From the NCBI RefSeq assembly GCF_002220365.1, contig NZ_MTHB01000073.1, forward strand, positions 1-63,221: a stretch of DNA of 63,221 nucleotides, given 5' to 3'. The stretch is from Caballeronia sordidicola (GTDB lineage: Bacteria; Pseudomonadota; Gammaproteobacteria; Burkholderiales; Burkholderiaceae). Made by a program: the position numbers and the translations under genes. The stretch's first letter is position 1, and each line of letters opens with the position of its first letter. Below the pieces are notes generated by a model, which saw nothing but the letters and a program-made list of their open reading frames with translations, had not been told where the DNA came from and ran no database searches. Shown here in pieces: positions 16,780-26,465 of this stretch.

Positions 16780-19700
16780 ATGCCCGAGCATACTGCTGTC
16801 GACCAGCTTGGCTTTCGCCGCATAATTCGTCGCAACATCGCCTTGCCGATCGGTGCAGGCTTGGCCACCGCCGCGGTATTCGTGGCTCTTCTGTTCTATC
16901 TGCTGCAGGCCATGGACTGGCTCGACCATTCCGGGCGCGTGGTCGCAGACGGCAGCGACCTGATCAAGCTCGCGGTCGATCGCGAGTCCGGCATGCGGGG
17001 CTTCCTGATCACCGGCGACGACGCCTATCTCGCGCCGTATGAGCTCGGTCGAGCCAGTTTCACCGCGAAGCTGTCCACGCTGACCGAACTTGTCAGCGAC
17101 AACCCGCCGCAAGTCGAACGCCTGAAGCGTATTGGCGCACTGGAGGCGCAGTGGGACGCAATTGCCGGACAGCTCATTACCCTGCGTCGCGCGAATCAGG
17201 ATTACCAGGGCGTCATGCGCACCAGCAAGGGGAAGCTCGAGTTTGATGAAATGCGCCGAGAGTTCGACGCCTTCATGGATGTCGAGTTGAACCTGCGCTG
17301 GGAACGGACGGCAACGGTCAGGCGCGTCACCATTACCGCAGTGGCGCTCTTCCTCGGCATCAGCCTTTCGCTCAGCTTGCTGCTCGCCGTGCTGGGCCGG
17401 CGCGAGTTGACGAATCTGTCGACCACCTACGATCGCGCATTGCGGGCGCAGACCGAACACACTGAAACCCTGCAACAACAAGCATGGCTGCGTACCGGGC
17501 AGAGCCAGCTGGCGGAAAGCGCTGCGGGACAACAAGCGCTGCCGCAGCTCAGCCGTGCAATGCTCGAATTTCTCGCCCAGTACCTCGGCGTGGTCGTAGC
17601 CGCGCTTTATGTCCGCGATGCAACCGGCACGCTACGCCGCGAAGCGGCCTACGGTTTCAGCCGTGAAAACGAAGCGCGCTCACAATCCTTCGCAGGAACA
17701 GAGACGCTGGTCGGCCAGGCTGCCACGGATGGCCGGCTGATCGAAGTCGACAACATCCCTGACGACTATCTCAAGGTCACATCGGGACTGGGAACCAGCG
17801 CACCGAAGAGCGTAGTCATGGCACCGATCGAGAACGGCGGTACCGTCAATGGCGTCGTGGAACTCGGGTTCATGAAGCCGGTATCTGCGCGGGACATCGA
17901 GTTCCTGAAGCTGATAGCAGGAAACATGGGGGCGTCGGTTGAGGCGGCGCTGTATCGCGAACGGCTGCAGGACACGCTCGAGCAAACGCAGCGCCTCAAC
18001 GAGGAAATGCAGCTTCAGCAAGAAGAACTGCGCACCGCGAACGAGGAACTGGAAGAGCAAACCGCCGCGCTCGAAGAGTCGCAAGCGGATCTGGGCAATC
18101 AGAAAACAGAACTTGAATCGATCAACGAACAGCTCACTTTCCAGGCCCTCGCGCTCGATCAAAAGAACGAGGAACTCGGCCATGCTCAAGCAGAACTGGA
18201 ACAGCGCGCCGACGACCTCCAGCGTGCCAGCCAGTACAAGTCAGAATTCCTGGCGAACATGTCGCATGAGTTGCGCACGCCGCTCAACAGTTCGCTGATC
18301 CTCGCCAAACTGCTGTCGGAAAACCAGGGCGGGAATTTAAGCGCCGAGCAGGTCAAGTTCGCCAATACGATCTATTCAGCCGGCAACGATCTGCTCAACC
18401 TGATCAACGACATCCTCGACATCTCCAAGGTCGAGGCAGGCAAGCTCGAACTCGCGCCGGAAGATGTATCGATGCGCCGCCTGATTGAGTCGTTGAAGCG
18501 CACCTTCGAGCCGCTTGCCGACCAAAAGCAATTGAAATTCGTCGTCGATGTAACGGCGGATATGCCGCCATCGATATTCACCGACTCGCGGCGGCTGGAA
18601 CAGATTCTCAAGAACCTGCTGTCGAATGCAGTGAAGTTCACCGACGCGGGGACCATCTCGCTCGCCTTGGGTCTGGACACCGGCAATCGGGTGCGCTTCG
18701 CCGTAACAGACTCGGGTATCGGCATTGCGCCGGAACACCACCAAACGATTTTCGAAGCGTTCCGTCAAGCCGATGGAACCACCAGCCGGCGCTATGGGGG
18801 CACCGGCCTGGGTCTGTCGATCTCGCGCGATCTGGCAACGCTGCTCGGCGGCGCGATCCGCGTGAACAGCACGCTCGGCGCAGGAAGCACGTTCGAGCTG
18901 ACGCTGCCCACGCACTGGACGGGCGCCAGCGAGCCGACGGAAATCGTCCGCGCACTGCCCACACCGTTGCGCGCACCATTGCCAACTCCGGCTGTCGCCG
19001 CGCCGACTCAGCCGCCGGCCACCTGGGCACAAGACGTACCGGCGTATAACGACGATCGCGCGAACTGGACGCCTGGCCGCCGGTCAGTGCTGGTGATTGA
19101 AGACGACCTGTCATTTGCAGGCATTCTGTTCGAGCTTGCCCATGAGATGCAGTACGGCTGCCTGGTCGCGCAGACTGCCGTCGAAGCGCTGCAACTCGCC
19201 GCGCAGTACTTGCCCGATGCCATTCTTCTCGACATCGGCTTGCCTGACCGGTCGGGTCTCGCGCTGCTGCAGCAGTTGAAAGACGGTCCGCTCACGCGTC
19301 ACATTCCTGTGCATGTAGTGTCGGCTGCTGATAGCAGCGGGGCTGCGCTGCATCTTGGCGCCATCGGCTACGCCATCAAGCCGACCACGCGCGAGCAACT
19401 GAAGGACATCTTCCACAAGCTGGAGGAAAAATTCACGCAGAAGGTCAAGCGCGTGCTGCTGGTGGAAGACGACGCACGCCAGCGCGAAAGCATCGTGCAA
19501 CTCATCGCGGACGGCGATATCGACATCACCGCTGTCGAGCTTGGCGAACAGGCGCTGGCGCTGCTGCGAACAACTATCTTCGACTGCATGATCATCGACC
19601 TGAAGCTGCCCGACATGCAGGGTGGCGAGTTGCTGCGGAAGATGTCGAGCGAAAGCGTGTGCTCTTTCCCGCCGGTGATCGTCTATACCGGACGCAACCT

Positions 19701-20268
19701 GACGCATGCGGAGGAAGCCGAGCTGCTGAAATATTCACGCTCGATCATCATCAAGGGCGCGCGCTCGCCAGAACGGTTGCTGGATGAAGTCACCCTGTTC
19801 CTGCACAAGGTCGAGGCGGACCTGTCGTATGAACGACAAACCATGCTGAAGGCAGTGCGTAGCCGGGATCGCGCCTTCGAGGGGAGGCGCATCCTGCTGG
19901 TCGACGACGATATCCGCAACATCTTCTCGTTGAGCAGTGCGCTCGAACATAAGGGCATGACCGTGGAGATCGCACGCAACGGGTTCGAAGCGATCACCCA
20001 GTTGAACAAAACACCGGACATCGACCTTGTGCTGATGGACGTGATGATGCCCGGCATGGACGGACTCGAGGCCACGCGCCGGATTCGTACCGACCCTCGC
20101 TTCGCCAGCCTGCCGATCATCGCGATCACAGCAAAAGCGATGAAGGACGATCAGGAACAGACTCGTGTAGCAGGGATGACGGACTATCTCGCCAAGCCGA
20201 TCGATCTGGACCGGCTCTATTCGCTGCTGCGCGTGTGGCTGCCGAGCCTCGAACGGATGCGTGGCTGA
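16780..20268 (+). CDS. Hybrid sensor histidine kinase with CHASE3, GAF and three receiver domains
   Basis: A 1,162-residue membrane sensor. Two transmembrane segments (about residues 20-46 and 183-206) flank a CHASE3-like periplasmic domain (DRESGMRGFLITGDDAYL). A GAF domain (about 240-385) and a long coiled coil (390-480) follow, then HisKA with H496 (MSHELRTPLN). The HATPase domain shows NLLSNAVKFT, DSGIGIAPE and GGTGLGLSIS. Three receivers complete it, with acceptors D818, D940 and D1087. The third (DVMMPGMDGLEATRRIR) is the best conserved. No histidine phosphotransfer domain or response regulator is adjacent, so output must go through a distant partner. Confidence 0.93.
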   Translation: MPEHTAVDQLGFRRIIRRNIALPIGAGLATAAVFVALLFYLLQAMDWLDHSGRVVADGSDLIKLAVDRESGMRGFLITGDDAYLAPYELGRASFTAKLSTLTELVSDNPPQVERLKRIGALEAQWDAIAGQLITLRRANQDYQGVMRTSKGKLEFDEMRREFDAFMDVELNLRWERTATVRRVTITAVALFLGISLSLSLLLAVLGRRELTNLSTTYDRALRAQTEHTETLQQQAWLRTGQSQLAESAAGQQALPQLSRAMLEFLAQYLGVVVAALYVRDATGTLRREAAYGFSRENEARSQSFAGTETLVGQAATDGRLIEVDNIPDDYLKVTSGLGTSAPKSVVMAPIENGGTVNGVVELGFMKPVSARDIEFLKLIAGNMGASVEAALYRERLQDTLEQTQRLNEEMQLQQEELRTANEELEEQTAALEESQADLGNQKTELESINEQLTFQALALDQKNEELGHAQAELEQRADDLQRASQYKSEFLANMSHELRTPLNSSLILAKLLSENQGGNLSAEQVKFANTIYSAGNDLLNLINDILDISKVEAGKLELAPEDVSMRRLIESLKRTFEPLADQKQLKFVVDVTADMPPSIFTDSRRLEQILKNLLSNAVKFTDAGTISLALGLDTGNRVRFAVTDSGIGIAPEHHQTIFEAFRQADGTTSRRYGGTGLGLSISRDLATLLGGAIRVNSTLGAGSTFELTLPTHWTGASEPTEIVRALPTPLRAPLPTPAVAAPTQPPATWAQDVPAYNDDRANWTPGRRSVLVIEDDLSFAGILFELAHEMQYGCLVAQTAVEALQLAAQYLPDAILLDIGLPDRSGLALLQQLKDGPLTRHIPVHVVSAADSSGAALHLGAIGYAIKPTTREQLKDIFHKLEEKFTQKVKRVLLVEDDARQRESIVQLIADGDIDITAVELGEQALALLRTTIFDCMIIDLKLPDMQGGELLRKMSSESVCSFPPVIVYTGRNLTHAEEAELLKYSRSIIIKGARSPERLLDEVTLFLHKVEADLSYERQTMLKAVRSRDRAFEGRRILLVDDDIRNIFSLSSALEHKGMTVEIARNGFEAITQLNKTPDIDLVLMDVMMPGMDGLEATRRIRTDPRFASLPIIAITAKAMKDDQEQTRVAGMTDYLAKPIDLDRLYSLLRVWLPSLERMRG

Positions 20269-20280
20269 GGTGCGCCTGTA

Positions 20281-20306
20281 AGGGTCCGTCCTGCGGGTTG
20301 GACCCT
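20281..20306 (+). terminator. Stem-loop after the hybrid kinase gene
   Basis: Arms AGGGTCC (20281-20287) and GGACCCT (20300-20306) with a 12-base loop, 12 bases beyond the kinase stop. There is no clear T-run. Confidence 0.5.
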
Positions 20307-20386
20307 CCGTTGCATCCACGGCCGCGAGCGCGACGTATATCGCTTCATGCCAGCGCAATCTAGCGCGGCTCAATGAGGAGATAGTC

Positions 20387-20944
20387 ATGAACAAGGCAAT
20401 ACTGAGCGTTCTTATCGCAGGGCTGTCTGTCGCTGCATCCAACGCTTTTGCCGATGCCGACACGGTGATGGTCGGCGGCCAGGCAATGTATCCGAGCAAG
20501 GATATTGTCGATAACGCGGTCAACTCCGCAGACCACACCACGCTCGTCGCAGCGGTGAAGGCGGCAGGCCTGGTCGACACGCTGAAGAGCAAGGGCCCGT
20601 TCACGGTTTTCGCTCCGACGAACGAGGCGTTTGCAGCCCTTCCGGCCGGCACGGTCGACAACCTGGTCAAGCCTGAAAACAAGGCGACCCTGACAAGCAT
20701 ATTGACGTACCACGTCATTCCCGGACGTTACGACTTCAGGAAGCTCGATGCTGCCATCAAGCAAGGCGGCGGGAAGGCCGACATCAAGACCGTGAATGGC
20801 GAGACGCTGTCGTTCTCTGAGAACGGTCCGCATAACATTGTTGTCGCCGATGAATCGGGCAACACCGCCGCTATCTCGACCTACGATGTGTACCAGAGCA
20901 ACGGCGTGATCATGGTGGTGGATAAGGTCCTGCTGCCGAAGTAA
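20387..20944 (+). CDS. Secreted fasciclin (FAS1) domain protein
   Basis: A 185-residue protein with a signal peptide (cleavage near ASNAFADAD, residue 23). A single FAS1 domain occupies most of the mature chain, with the H1-type motif FTVFAPTNEAFAALP and the H2-type YHVIPGRYD. Bacterial FAS1 proteins are periplasmic or surface proteins linked to adhesion; the exact role here is unknown. TGAGGAG precedes the ATG by six bases. A strong stem-loop follows the gene. Confidence 0.9.
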   Translation: MNKAILSVLIAGLSVAASNAFADADTVMVGGQAMYPSKDIVDNAVNSADHTTLVAAVKAAGLVDTLKSKGPFTVFAPTNEAFAALPAGTVDNLVKPENKATLTSILTYHVIPGRYDFRKLDAAIKQGGGKADIKTVNGETLSFSENGPHNIVVADESGNTAAISTYDVYQSNGVIMVVDKVLLPK

Positions 20945-20954
20945 GCGATGCGCT

Positions 20955-20995
20955 TGTTTCTGCCGCGGGGCCCGTACACGGACCGCGCAGAAACA
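20955..20995 (+). terminator. Stem-loop terminator after fasciclin gene
   Basis: Nine-base arms TGTTTCTGC (20955-20963) and GCAGAAACA (20987-20995). The 23-base interior can extend the stem through GCGG/CCGC pairing. It begins 11 bases after the stop codon. The T-run is weak. Confidence 0.55.
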
Positions 20996-21133
20996 CCATA
21001 GGGCGGCACTGCGACTTGCCATGCGGGTCCTTGTCTTCACCATCACTATCCGGCGTGGCGCGCTCTGTTCAAGCGTCACAGGAACATCTGCATCACTTCT
21101 CAAGCCAGCGTCGAACCTGGCTAGCACCGCTTC

Positions 21134-22030
21134 ATGATCCAAATTTATCGTCGACTAATACTAGCGTTGCTTACCATCCTGCTTTCGTCACAGACGATCG
21201 CCGAGCCGATCCGACTTCAGGATTACCTTGCCATTGCAGGTCCCCCTCCTGACTCGCGTATTGCATATGGCCCGGCACAATCGCAATTTGTCGAGTTGTT
21301 CCGGCCGACCGGCGCGGGACCCTACCCTGTGGTCGTATTACTTCACGGCGGATGCTGGGCGCACAAATATGGTGGTCTGACCCAGGTCGCCGCAATGGGA
21401 CGCACGTTGGCGAACGAAGGGATCGCAGTGTGGAGCATCGAATACAGAGGCGTGGATGAGGACGGCGGTGGTTTTCCCGGTACCTATGAGGACATCGCGT
21501 CCGCGTTGGACACGCTAAGGGATCAGTCGTCCGCGCTTGATATCGACTTGACTCGCCTTGTGGCTGTCGGTCATTCGGCAGGCGCACAACTCGCGCAATG
21601 GGCGGCGGCACGGGAGCGTATCAGTCCGGCGAGCCCTCTTTACGCAGCAACACCCTTGCCCATTCCGGCCGTCATAGGCCTGGGCACGCTACCCGATTTG
21701 CACGATGCCTGGTCTATCGAACGCGCTTGCAGGCTCGACCCCCTTACGCTAACCGGTACGCCGCAACCCGGCAGGCAAGACGTGCTGGCCGACACTTCCC
21801 CCACCGCGATGCTGCCATCTGGTGCACACACCGTGTTGATCAACGGTGAACTGGACACGGTCGCGCCGCCTGATCTCGCGGCGCGCTACGCGCTCGTGGC
21901 ACGTCGCGCGGGCAACGACGTGAAGACAATCGTTGTTCCCGATGCTAGCCATTACGACGAAGTGTTGACGAGCTCGCCGGTGTGGCCCGTGCTGCAGGCG
22001 CAAATACGCAAGGCACTTGACATCAGATAG
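21134..22030 (+). CDS. Exported alpha/beta hydrolase (esterase/BD-FAE type)
   Basis: A 298-residue hydrolase with an N-terminal signal peptide (LILALLTILLSSQTIAEP). The oxyanion region is LLHGGCW and the nucleophile elbow is GHSAG with S148. The acid and histidine probably lie in GELDTVAPPDLA and DASHYDEV near the C-terminus. The HGGxW motif suggests a carboxylesterase or kynurenine formamidase-like enzyme acting outside the cytoplasm. The ribosome-binding site is weak. Confidence 0.82.
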   Translation: MIQIYRRLILALLTILLSSQTIAEPIRLQDYLAIAGPPPDSRIAYGPAQSQFVELFRPTGAGPYPVVVLLHGGCWAHKYGGLTQVAAMGRTLANEGIAVWSIEYRGVDEDGGGFPGTYEDIASALDTLRDQSSALDIDLTRLVAVGHSAGAQLAQWAAARERISPASPLYAATPLPIPAVIGLGTLPDLHDAWSIERACRLDPLTLTGTPQPGRQDVLADTSPTAMLPSGAHTVLINGELDTVAPPDLAARYALVARRAGNDVKTIVVPDASHYDEVLTSSPVWPVLQAQIRKALDIR

Positions 22031-22087
22031 CTGTCAACCGATGCCCGCGGAAACAGCTCCATGCTTCATTGCGCAAAAAGCGGGCTG

Positions 22088-22297
22088 TCACGCTTTTGCG
22101 TGCGCGGAGAAAGCGCTTCGCGCCCTCGCCAGCAATCGTTCTCGGCCAAGATCCGAAGCCTGGATCCGGGAAAATACTTGTTCCGCATATCCGAGCTCAC
22201 GAAGGCGCTTTAAAAGGGCCGGAGGCACCGCAGCATCACCGTTTATTGCCAGTTCAAGAAGCCAGTCAAGCTCGAACTCAGTGAGGTCGTTGCGCAT
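22088..22297 (-). CDS. Small conserved-type hypothetical protein
   Basis: A 69-residue, leucine-rich, mostly helical cytoplasmic protein (LTEFELDWLLELAINGD, PPALLKRLRELGYAEQV). GGGAG eight bases before the ATG supports it as a real gene. The TEFELDWLLELA layout resembles other small Burkholderia proteins of unknown function. No operon partner is apparent. Confidence 0.6.
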   Translation of the reverse strand: MRNDLTEFELDWLLELAINGDAAVPPALLKRLRELGYAEQVFSRIQASDLGRERLLARARSAFSAHAKA

Positions 22298-22459
22298 CGC
22301 TTACTCCCTAGCCAGGCAAAACTTGGCGAAGCACGGCCCATCCGCATTCGCGAGCGGATCTATCGAGAAGTCAGTGTTTAATTCACACGCCTCGAACGCC
22401 AGATCACGTTAGACGAGATACGTAAGACGGAAACGTTCGGATGCAGTGCGGTTGCTTAT

Positions 22460-23015
22460 TTATTGGTGCCGCACGCCCTTTTGCTTAACCGCCTCGGCAT
22501 GCGCATGCTCGTACGGTTCAGCCGGGATAAACGCGCGTTCCAGGCCACCGTCGCTTAGCCAAGCACGCGTTTTCCCAGCTGCACGCTCAATCAGTCGATC
22601 GCACTGAATGTAGCCGTAAGGCGATACATCGAGTGGACACAAGGGCGGTACGACAAAGATCTCTGCACGCGACGAATAAAACGCCAGATCGCGCACGAGT
22701 TGCCGCGCGCTGATCAGCGTCATTGCGTGAATAGCCTGCGCGATCGCGTTGGCCGGCGGTTTGTGCAGCGCACAGGCGAAACCGGCCGGCAGCACGATGA
22801 TGCGTTTCGCGCCGAGCCCGACGGCTACCGAGATCGGCGTATTGTTGGCCACGCCGATCTCGACCAGATCGATACCGTCAATGGGCACCGGCGGAAACAC
22901 CCCGGGAATCGCGGCGCTTGCAACGACGGCATCCACCACAGGGCGCGACCGGATACGATGTTCATGAATCGCCGACGTGCAACCCGGCCAGTCCGCACCG
23001 CCCCGGCGTTGGGGT
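22460..23015 (-). pseudogene. Patatin-like phospholipase remnant (C-terminal half only)
   Basis: The open frame carries the patatin aspartate-side block VVDAVVASAAIPGVFPPVP and VEIGVANNTPISVAVGLGAKRIIVLPAG, which belong in the middle of a complete enzyme. The N-terminal half, with the oxyanion GGxR/K and the GxSxG serine motifs, is absent. Reading upstream in the same frame gives a stop near 23018, and no patatin sequence is recognisable in the other frames before the next gene. A short product could start at a GTG near 22939, but it would lack the nucleophile, so this is a decayed gene. Confidence 0.7.
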
Positions 23016-23088
23016 TACCGAAATCGCCTCGTGCCGGAACACCAGCGTTGTGCCCGAAACAGCCTCGGTAAATCATCGCCGGACAGGG

Positions 23089-23382
23089 CTAGTGGCCCTT
23101 GAACAACTCCAGTAACTGGTTCTGCATCTGCATCATTTCGTGCTCGTGCTTCATCTCCATTTGAGCCATGGCTTCCTTGTGGTCCATCTCCATCTGCATC
23201 ATCTTTTGCTGAATGGTGATGGCCTGGGTCCGTTGTTCAGGCGTCAGCTTGTCCATCATCATTTGATAGTCCTGCGGCATCAGATACATGCCGGCATGTC
23301 CAATTCCCTGAGCATGCGCGAGACCGGTTGCGAGCGACAGCGGAAGCATTGCGCACAGGATGATTTTTCGAATCGATTTCAT
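23089..23382 (-). CDS. Small exported methionine-rich protein
   Basis: A 97-residue protein with a signal peptide (ILCAMLPLSLATGLAHAQG) and a helical mature part rich in Met, Gln, His and Glu (KMMQMEMDHKEAMAQMEMKH). The repeated M/H-x-M pattern might bind metal ions such as copper, or form a coiled coil like CpxP/Spy-type proteins. TGGAG eight bases before the ATG supports expression. The function is not established. Confidence 0.72.
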   Translation of the reverse strand: MKSIRKIILCAMLPLSLATGLAHAQGIGHAGMYLMPQDYQMMMDKLTPEQRTQAITIQQKMMQMEMDHKEAMAQMEMKHEHEMMQMQNQLLELFKGH

Positions 23383-23567
23383 CAGATCTCCAGTTTCATG
23401 TTTAGCGTAAAAATATAAGGATGACTACGCAATCAGCTTGTATTCATCCAGTTGAAAACAGTGTCATTCATGCCGCCAGCCCAGTCCTCTGATCTCCCGC
23501 CAGTCTTGCCGTGGCCGACTTGTTGAACCCGGACGCCCGGTGCCTGTTGCCGCTCCCTTCCCGTTGT

Positions 23568-23813
23568 TTAATGCCGGGCGAAATTCGGCGTACCGCCTGG
23601 TCCATACGGATCGGGGTTACCGAAACGTGAGATGGTGCCGTCCATGCGAGCGTGAGCCAATTCGGCACGCACTTGCTCGCGTGTTTTCGGGCCTTGGTTC
23701 GACGCTACCGCCATCGCGTTCCCGTCCACAGGCTGCACGGATTGCGCGTTCGCCAGTGTCGACACACCAAGGGCCGCCACGGTCATGATCATCATTAACT
23801 TGTTCAGTTTCAT
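23568..23813 (-). CDS. DUF4148-like small secreted protein
   Basis: An 81-residue protein with a signal peptide (MMIMTVAALGVSTLANAQS) and the segment KTREQVRAELAHAR typical of DUF4148 proteins, which are abundant in Burkholderiaceae and of unknown function. GGAGAGTA precedes the start; ATG at 23813 is chosen, with a GTG one codon earlier as an alternative. Its C-terminus is Gly/Pro-rich (PDPYGPGGTP). Confidence 0.75.
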   Translation of the reverse strand: MKLNKLMMIMTVAALGVSTLANAQSVQPVDGNAMAVASNQGPKTREQVRAELAHARMDGTISRFGNPDPYGPGGTPNFARH

Positions 23814-24300
23814 CACTACTCTCCAAAAAGGTCACTATCGACCGTTGACCTGCCGACGCGCCTGGCGGTCCAAGGGACGCTTGAGTACAGGCGCTTCATA
23901 GGGTATTTCGCCTGATTGCGGGCAACGGTTACAGGGAGCCCAAAAGATGTGTGGACGGTGATGGCAGGCAACTGAAAGCTGCCCGCGAGGTGATCCGGAC
24001 GGTTGCAGCGTGCGTTGTAACTGAACTGAAGAATGACCGCGAAGACCCATGACAAGAATTCACAGTGTCGCGGTTCGTGTGGTGATATTGTCACTGACGA
24101 TGGCGGTTGGACGCCCGTCATCAGCGTAAGCCATGCCCCTCGTTGTCGTGCACTCCAAATGGGCGTATTCGTCGACGAGGCTGAGAGTGGAAGAAGTGTC
24201 GCCGGTGGAAGATGCCGCTGAAGATTCCAACCGCGACGTCCTTTGAAATGCGTGAACGTGAAACAGTGCGCGTTCACGTTCAAACTATACGGTGATTAAT
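23814..24300. other. Intergenic region without a convincing gene
   Basis: About 487 bases. Open frames here have no recognisable domains, poor start signals and shadow-like composition. The only structure seen is a 30-base dyad (24253-24282) near the start of the next gene, which may regulate it. Confidence 0.5.
24253..24282. promoter_or_regulatory. Inverted repeat TGAACGTGAA-N10-TTCACGTTCA
   Basis: Perfect 10-base arms (24253-24262, 24273-24282) separated by exactly one helical turn, ending 18 bases before the ATG at 24301. The spacing suits binding of a dimeric regulator, or a 5' leader hairpin close to the ribosome-binding region, which itself is weak. Confidence 0.5.
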
Positions 24301-24510
24301 ATGGGCTTTCTGGATGAGGTAGGAAAGGTCGCGGGTGCAATCGCGGCAGTGGAAGCGACGGACAAGGTCGATCCGGACGCTTCAATTCTGACGAAAGGGA
24401 TTGCGGCCGTCGCCGGCTTTAAAGGCGCAGGCGCTCTGGAGTCGCTGGTAGAAAAGAAAGAGGACGATGCCAGTCCGGACGACGCGGACAGTGCCGGAAC
24501 ACAGGCCTGA
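24301..24510 (+). CDS. Small hypothetical acidic protein
   Basis: A 69-residue protein with a glycine/alanine-rich helical core (VGKVAGAIAAVEATDKVD, GIAAVAGFKGAGALES) and a strongly acidic C-terminus. No family is recognised. A GTG three codons upstream is an alternative start. A near-perfect terminator follows and a palindrome precedes it, which together suggest a true, independently regulated small gene. Confidence 0.55.
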   Translation: MGFLDEVGKVAGAIAAVEATDKVDPDASILTKGIAAVAGFKGAGALESLVEKKEDDASPDDADSAGTQA

Positions 24511-24519
24511 TTTGCGGTC

Positions 24520-24558
24520 GCGCCAGGCCAGCCGCTGTCCAAGGGGCTGGCCTGGCGC
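24520..24558 (+). terminator. Strong stem-loop terminator after the small acidic-protein gene
   Basis: Perfect 14-base arms (24520-24533 and 24545-24558) with an 11-base loop, starting nine bases after the stop codon. This is the strongest stem in this part of the window, although no long T-run follows. Confidence 0.7.
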
Positions 24559-24691
24559 ATAGGGTTCGCTCGTCGCGCTACATCACGCGGCGCTCACCGT
24601 CTGCCAGCATATTCTCCGTCCACACTGACCGCTTCCTGCTGAAATAGTCCTGTCACATTCAGCCGCAATCCAGGCACACCACGCACACCCC

Positions 24692-26290
24692 TTAAAGCCG
24701 AAACACCTCGACGGCCTCGCTTAACGTTCTCGCCTGACTCTGCAGGGACTGTGCTGCGGCGGCGGCTTCCTCGACGAGCGCTGCGTTTTGCTGCGTGCTC
24801 TGGTCCATAGTTGCAACCGCCAGATTGACCTGCTCGATTCCCTTGCTTTGTTCGCCCGCCGCAGCGGATATCTCCGTCACGATCTGACAGACACGTTCGA
24901 CCGCGCTCACCACGCTGCCAATGGTCGTCCCCGCGCTTTCCACCAGCGTCGACCCGGCGTCGATATGCGCGCTCGAATCCTGAATGAGCATCTTGATCTC
25001 CTGAGCCGCCGACGCGCTGCGCTGTGCGAGACTGCGCACTTCACCGGCCACGACCGCAAAACCTCGACCCTGTTCGCCGGCACGTGCCGCTTCGACTGCC
25101 GCGTTGAGCGCCAGGATGTTCGTCTGGAAAGCGATGCCGTCAATCACACTCGTGATCTCCGAAATTTTCTTCGAATGAGCGGCGATGCCCTGCATCGTGG
25201 TGACTACATTGCTGACGACTACGCCTCCCTTCACCGCCATTTCCGATGCTGTTGTCGCCATCTCTCTCGCTTGCCGGGCGCTCTCGAAACTCGCTTTCGC
25301 CGTCGCCGTTATCTGCTCCATGCTGCTTGCCGTGGTTTCCAGCGACGCCGCCTGTTGCTCCGTTCGAATGGAAAGGTCGTTGTTGCCGCTAGCGATTTCC
25401 GTCGCGCCAACGTTGATCGATTCGGTGCTGGCGCGCACGGTCGTCACCGTCTCAACCAGCGATTGCTGCATCTGCTCGAGCGCACGCAATAGCGCGCCCA
25501 TCTCGTTGTCGCGGCCGGTATCGACGGGATTGGTCAGGTCGCCCGCAGCAATGCGCTGAAACTGGCGAATCGCTTGCCCGACCGGTTTGACGATTGCGTT
25601 AAGCAATGCCTGACGCGCGAATGTACCAACGACCACCGACGCTGACGCCGCTGCAGCCAGGAGCCAGAGCATCATGTGGAAGCGCTCTTGTGCGCTCGTA
25701 TAGCGTGCTTTCTGGCGCTCGGTCAGAACACCTTCCAGCGCAGCCACTTGCGCGCCGAAGTTGTTGGCCAGCGCTTCCGTTTCAGCGCCTTGCAGGGATT
25801 TGTAGGCCGAGAAATCGCTTTTACCCAGCGCTTCGAACGACGCTTCCAGACCGTCGTGCAAGTACTTCTGACGCGCAGCGACAAAGCGCGTGCGCAGCGC
25901 CGTTTCGGTATCGTCCGCCGATGCAGTCGCGAGGTACGCCCGCACTTCCTCGTCGGATTGACGCAGATCGCCATGTGCGCCCTCGAGCAACGCCGGCTGA
26001 ACATCGCCTAGTCCATAAAGCGCCGCAAAGCTGCCCAGCGCAAGACGTGCATGCATCACGTGTTCATAGCTGCTTTTGATTTGAAGAAGTGAGCGCGTGT
26101 CTTCCGTGTACATCTTTTCAATCGCGGCGTTACTGGTTTGAAGCGCGACGCCGGCCAATGCGCTAACCGCAATCAACAGCGCGGCAAAAACCGTCAACAC
26201 GAGCGTAATGCTGGTACGTAAGCTGATGTGACCAAATAGACTTGTATATCCCGAAAAATGGGATACAGGAGGCGCTTTTGATATGTTCAT
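24692..26290 (-). CDS. Methyl-accepting chemotaxis protein
   Basis: A 532-residue chemoreceptor. A transmembrane helix near residues 26-50, a four-helix-bundle periplasmic sensor (about 50-185) and a second membrane helix (about 186-208) precede a HAMP domain ([17 protein letters not shown]). The signalling hairpin tip is conserved ([37 protein letters not shown]). There is no C-terminal pentapeptide tether for CheR. The ATG at 26290 has GGAG eight bases upstream; a longer in-frame start at 26380 is less likely. It is a solitary gene with no che cluster nearby. Confidence 0.93.
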   Translation of the reverse strand: MNISKAPPVSHFSGYTSLFGHISLRTSITLVLTVFAALLIAVSALAGVALQTSNAAIEKMYTEDTRSLLQIKSSYEHVMHARLALGSFAALYGLGDVQPALLEGAHGDLRQSDEEVRAYLATASADDTETALRTRFVAARQKYLHDGLEASFEALGKSDFSAYKSLQGAETEALANNFGAQVAALEGVLTERQKARYTSAQERFHMMLWLLAAAASASVVVGTFARQALLNAIVKPVGQAIRQFQRIAAGDLTNPVDTGRDNEMGALLRALEQMQQSLVETVTTVRASTESINVGATEIASGNNDLSIRTEQQAASLETTASSMEQITATAKASFESARQAREMATTASEMAVKGGVVVSNVVTTMQGIAAHSKKISEITSVIDGIAFQTNILALNAAVEAARAGEQGRGFAVVAGEVRSLAQRSASAAQEIKMLIQDSSAHIDAGSTLVESAGTTIGSVVSAVERVCQIVTEISAAAGEQSKGIEQVNLAVATMDQSTQQNAALVEEAAAAAQSLQSQARTLSEAVEVFRL

Positions 26291-26465
26291 CCGATTGTCT
26301 CCGACTCGTCGTGTACGTTGTATCGAAGGTATATCGGCGGCCCGGAGACAGGACTGGAGGGTCTTTGATGAATAAAGCAAAGCAGCCCAATTAGCGGGAT
26401 TTAAGTTGGTTATAAGCGGTTAAACGAGGTTATTCTTCGATACACCCCCTGCCCCGGAGCGTCCC

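Noticed and set aside
23816..24283. 155-codon minus-strand open frame between the DUF4148 gene and the small acidic gene
   Set aside because: No ribosome-binding site, no domain, and it spans the palindrome; not supported as a gene.
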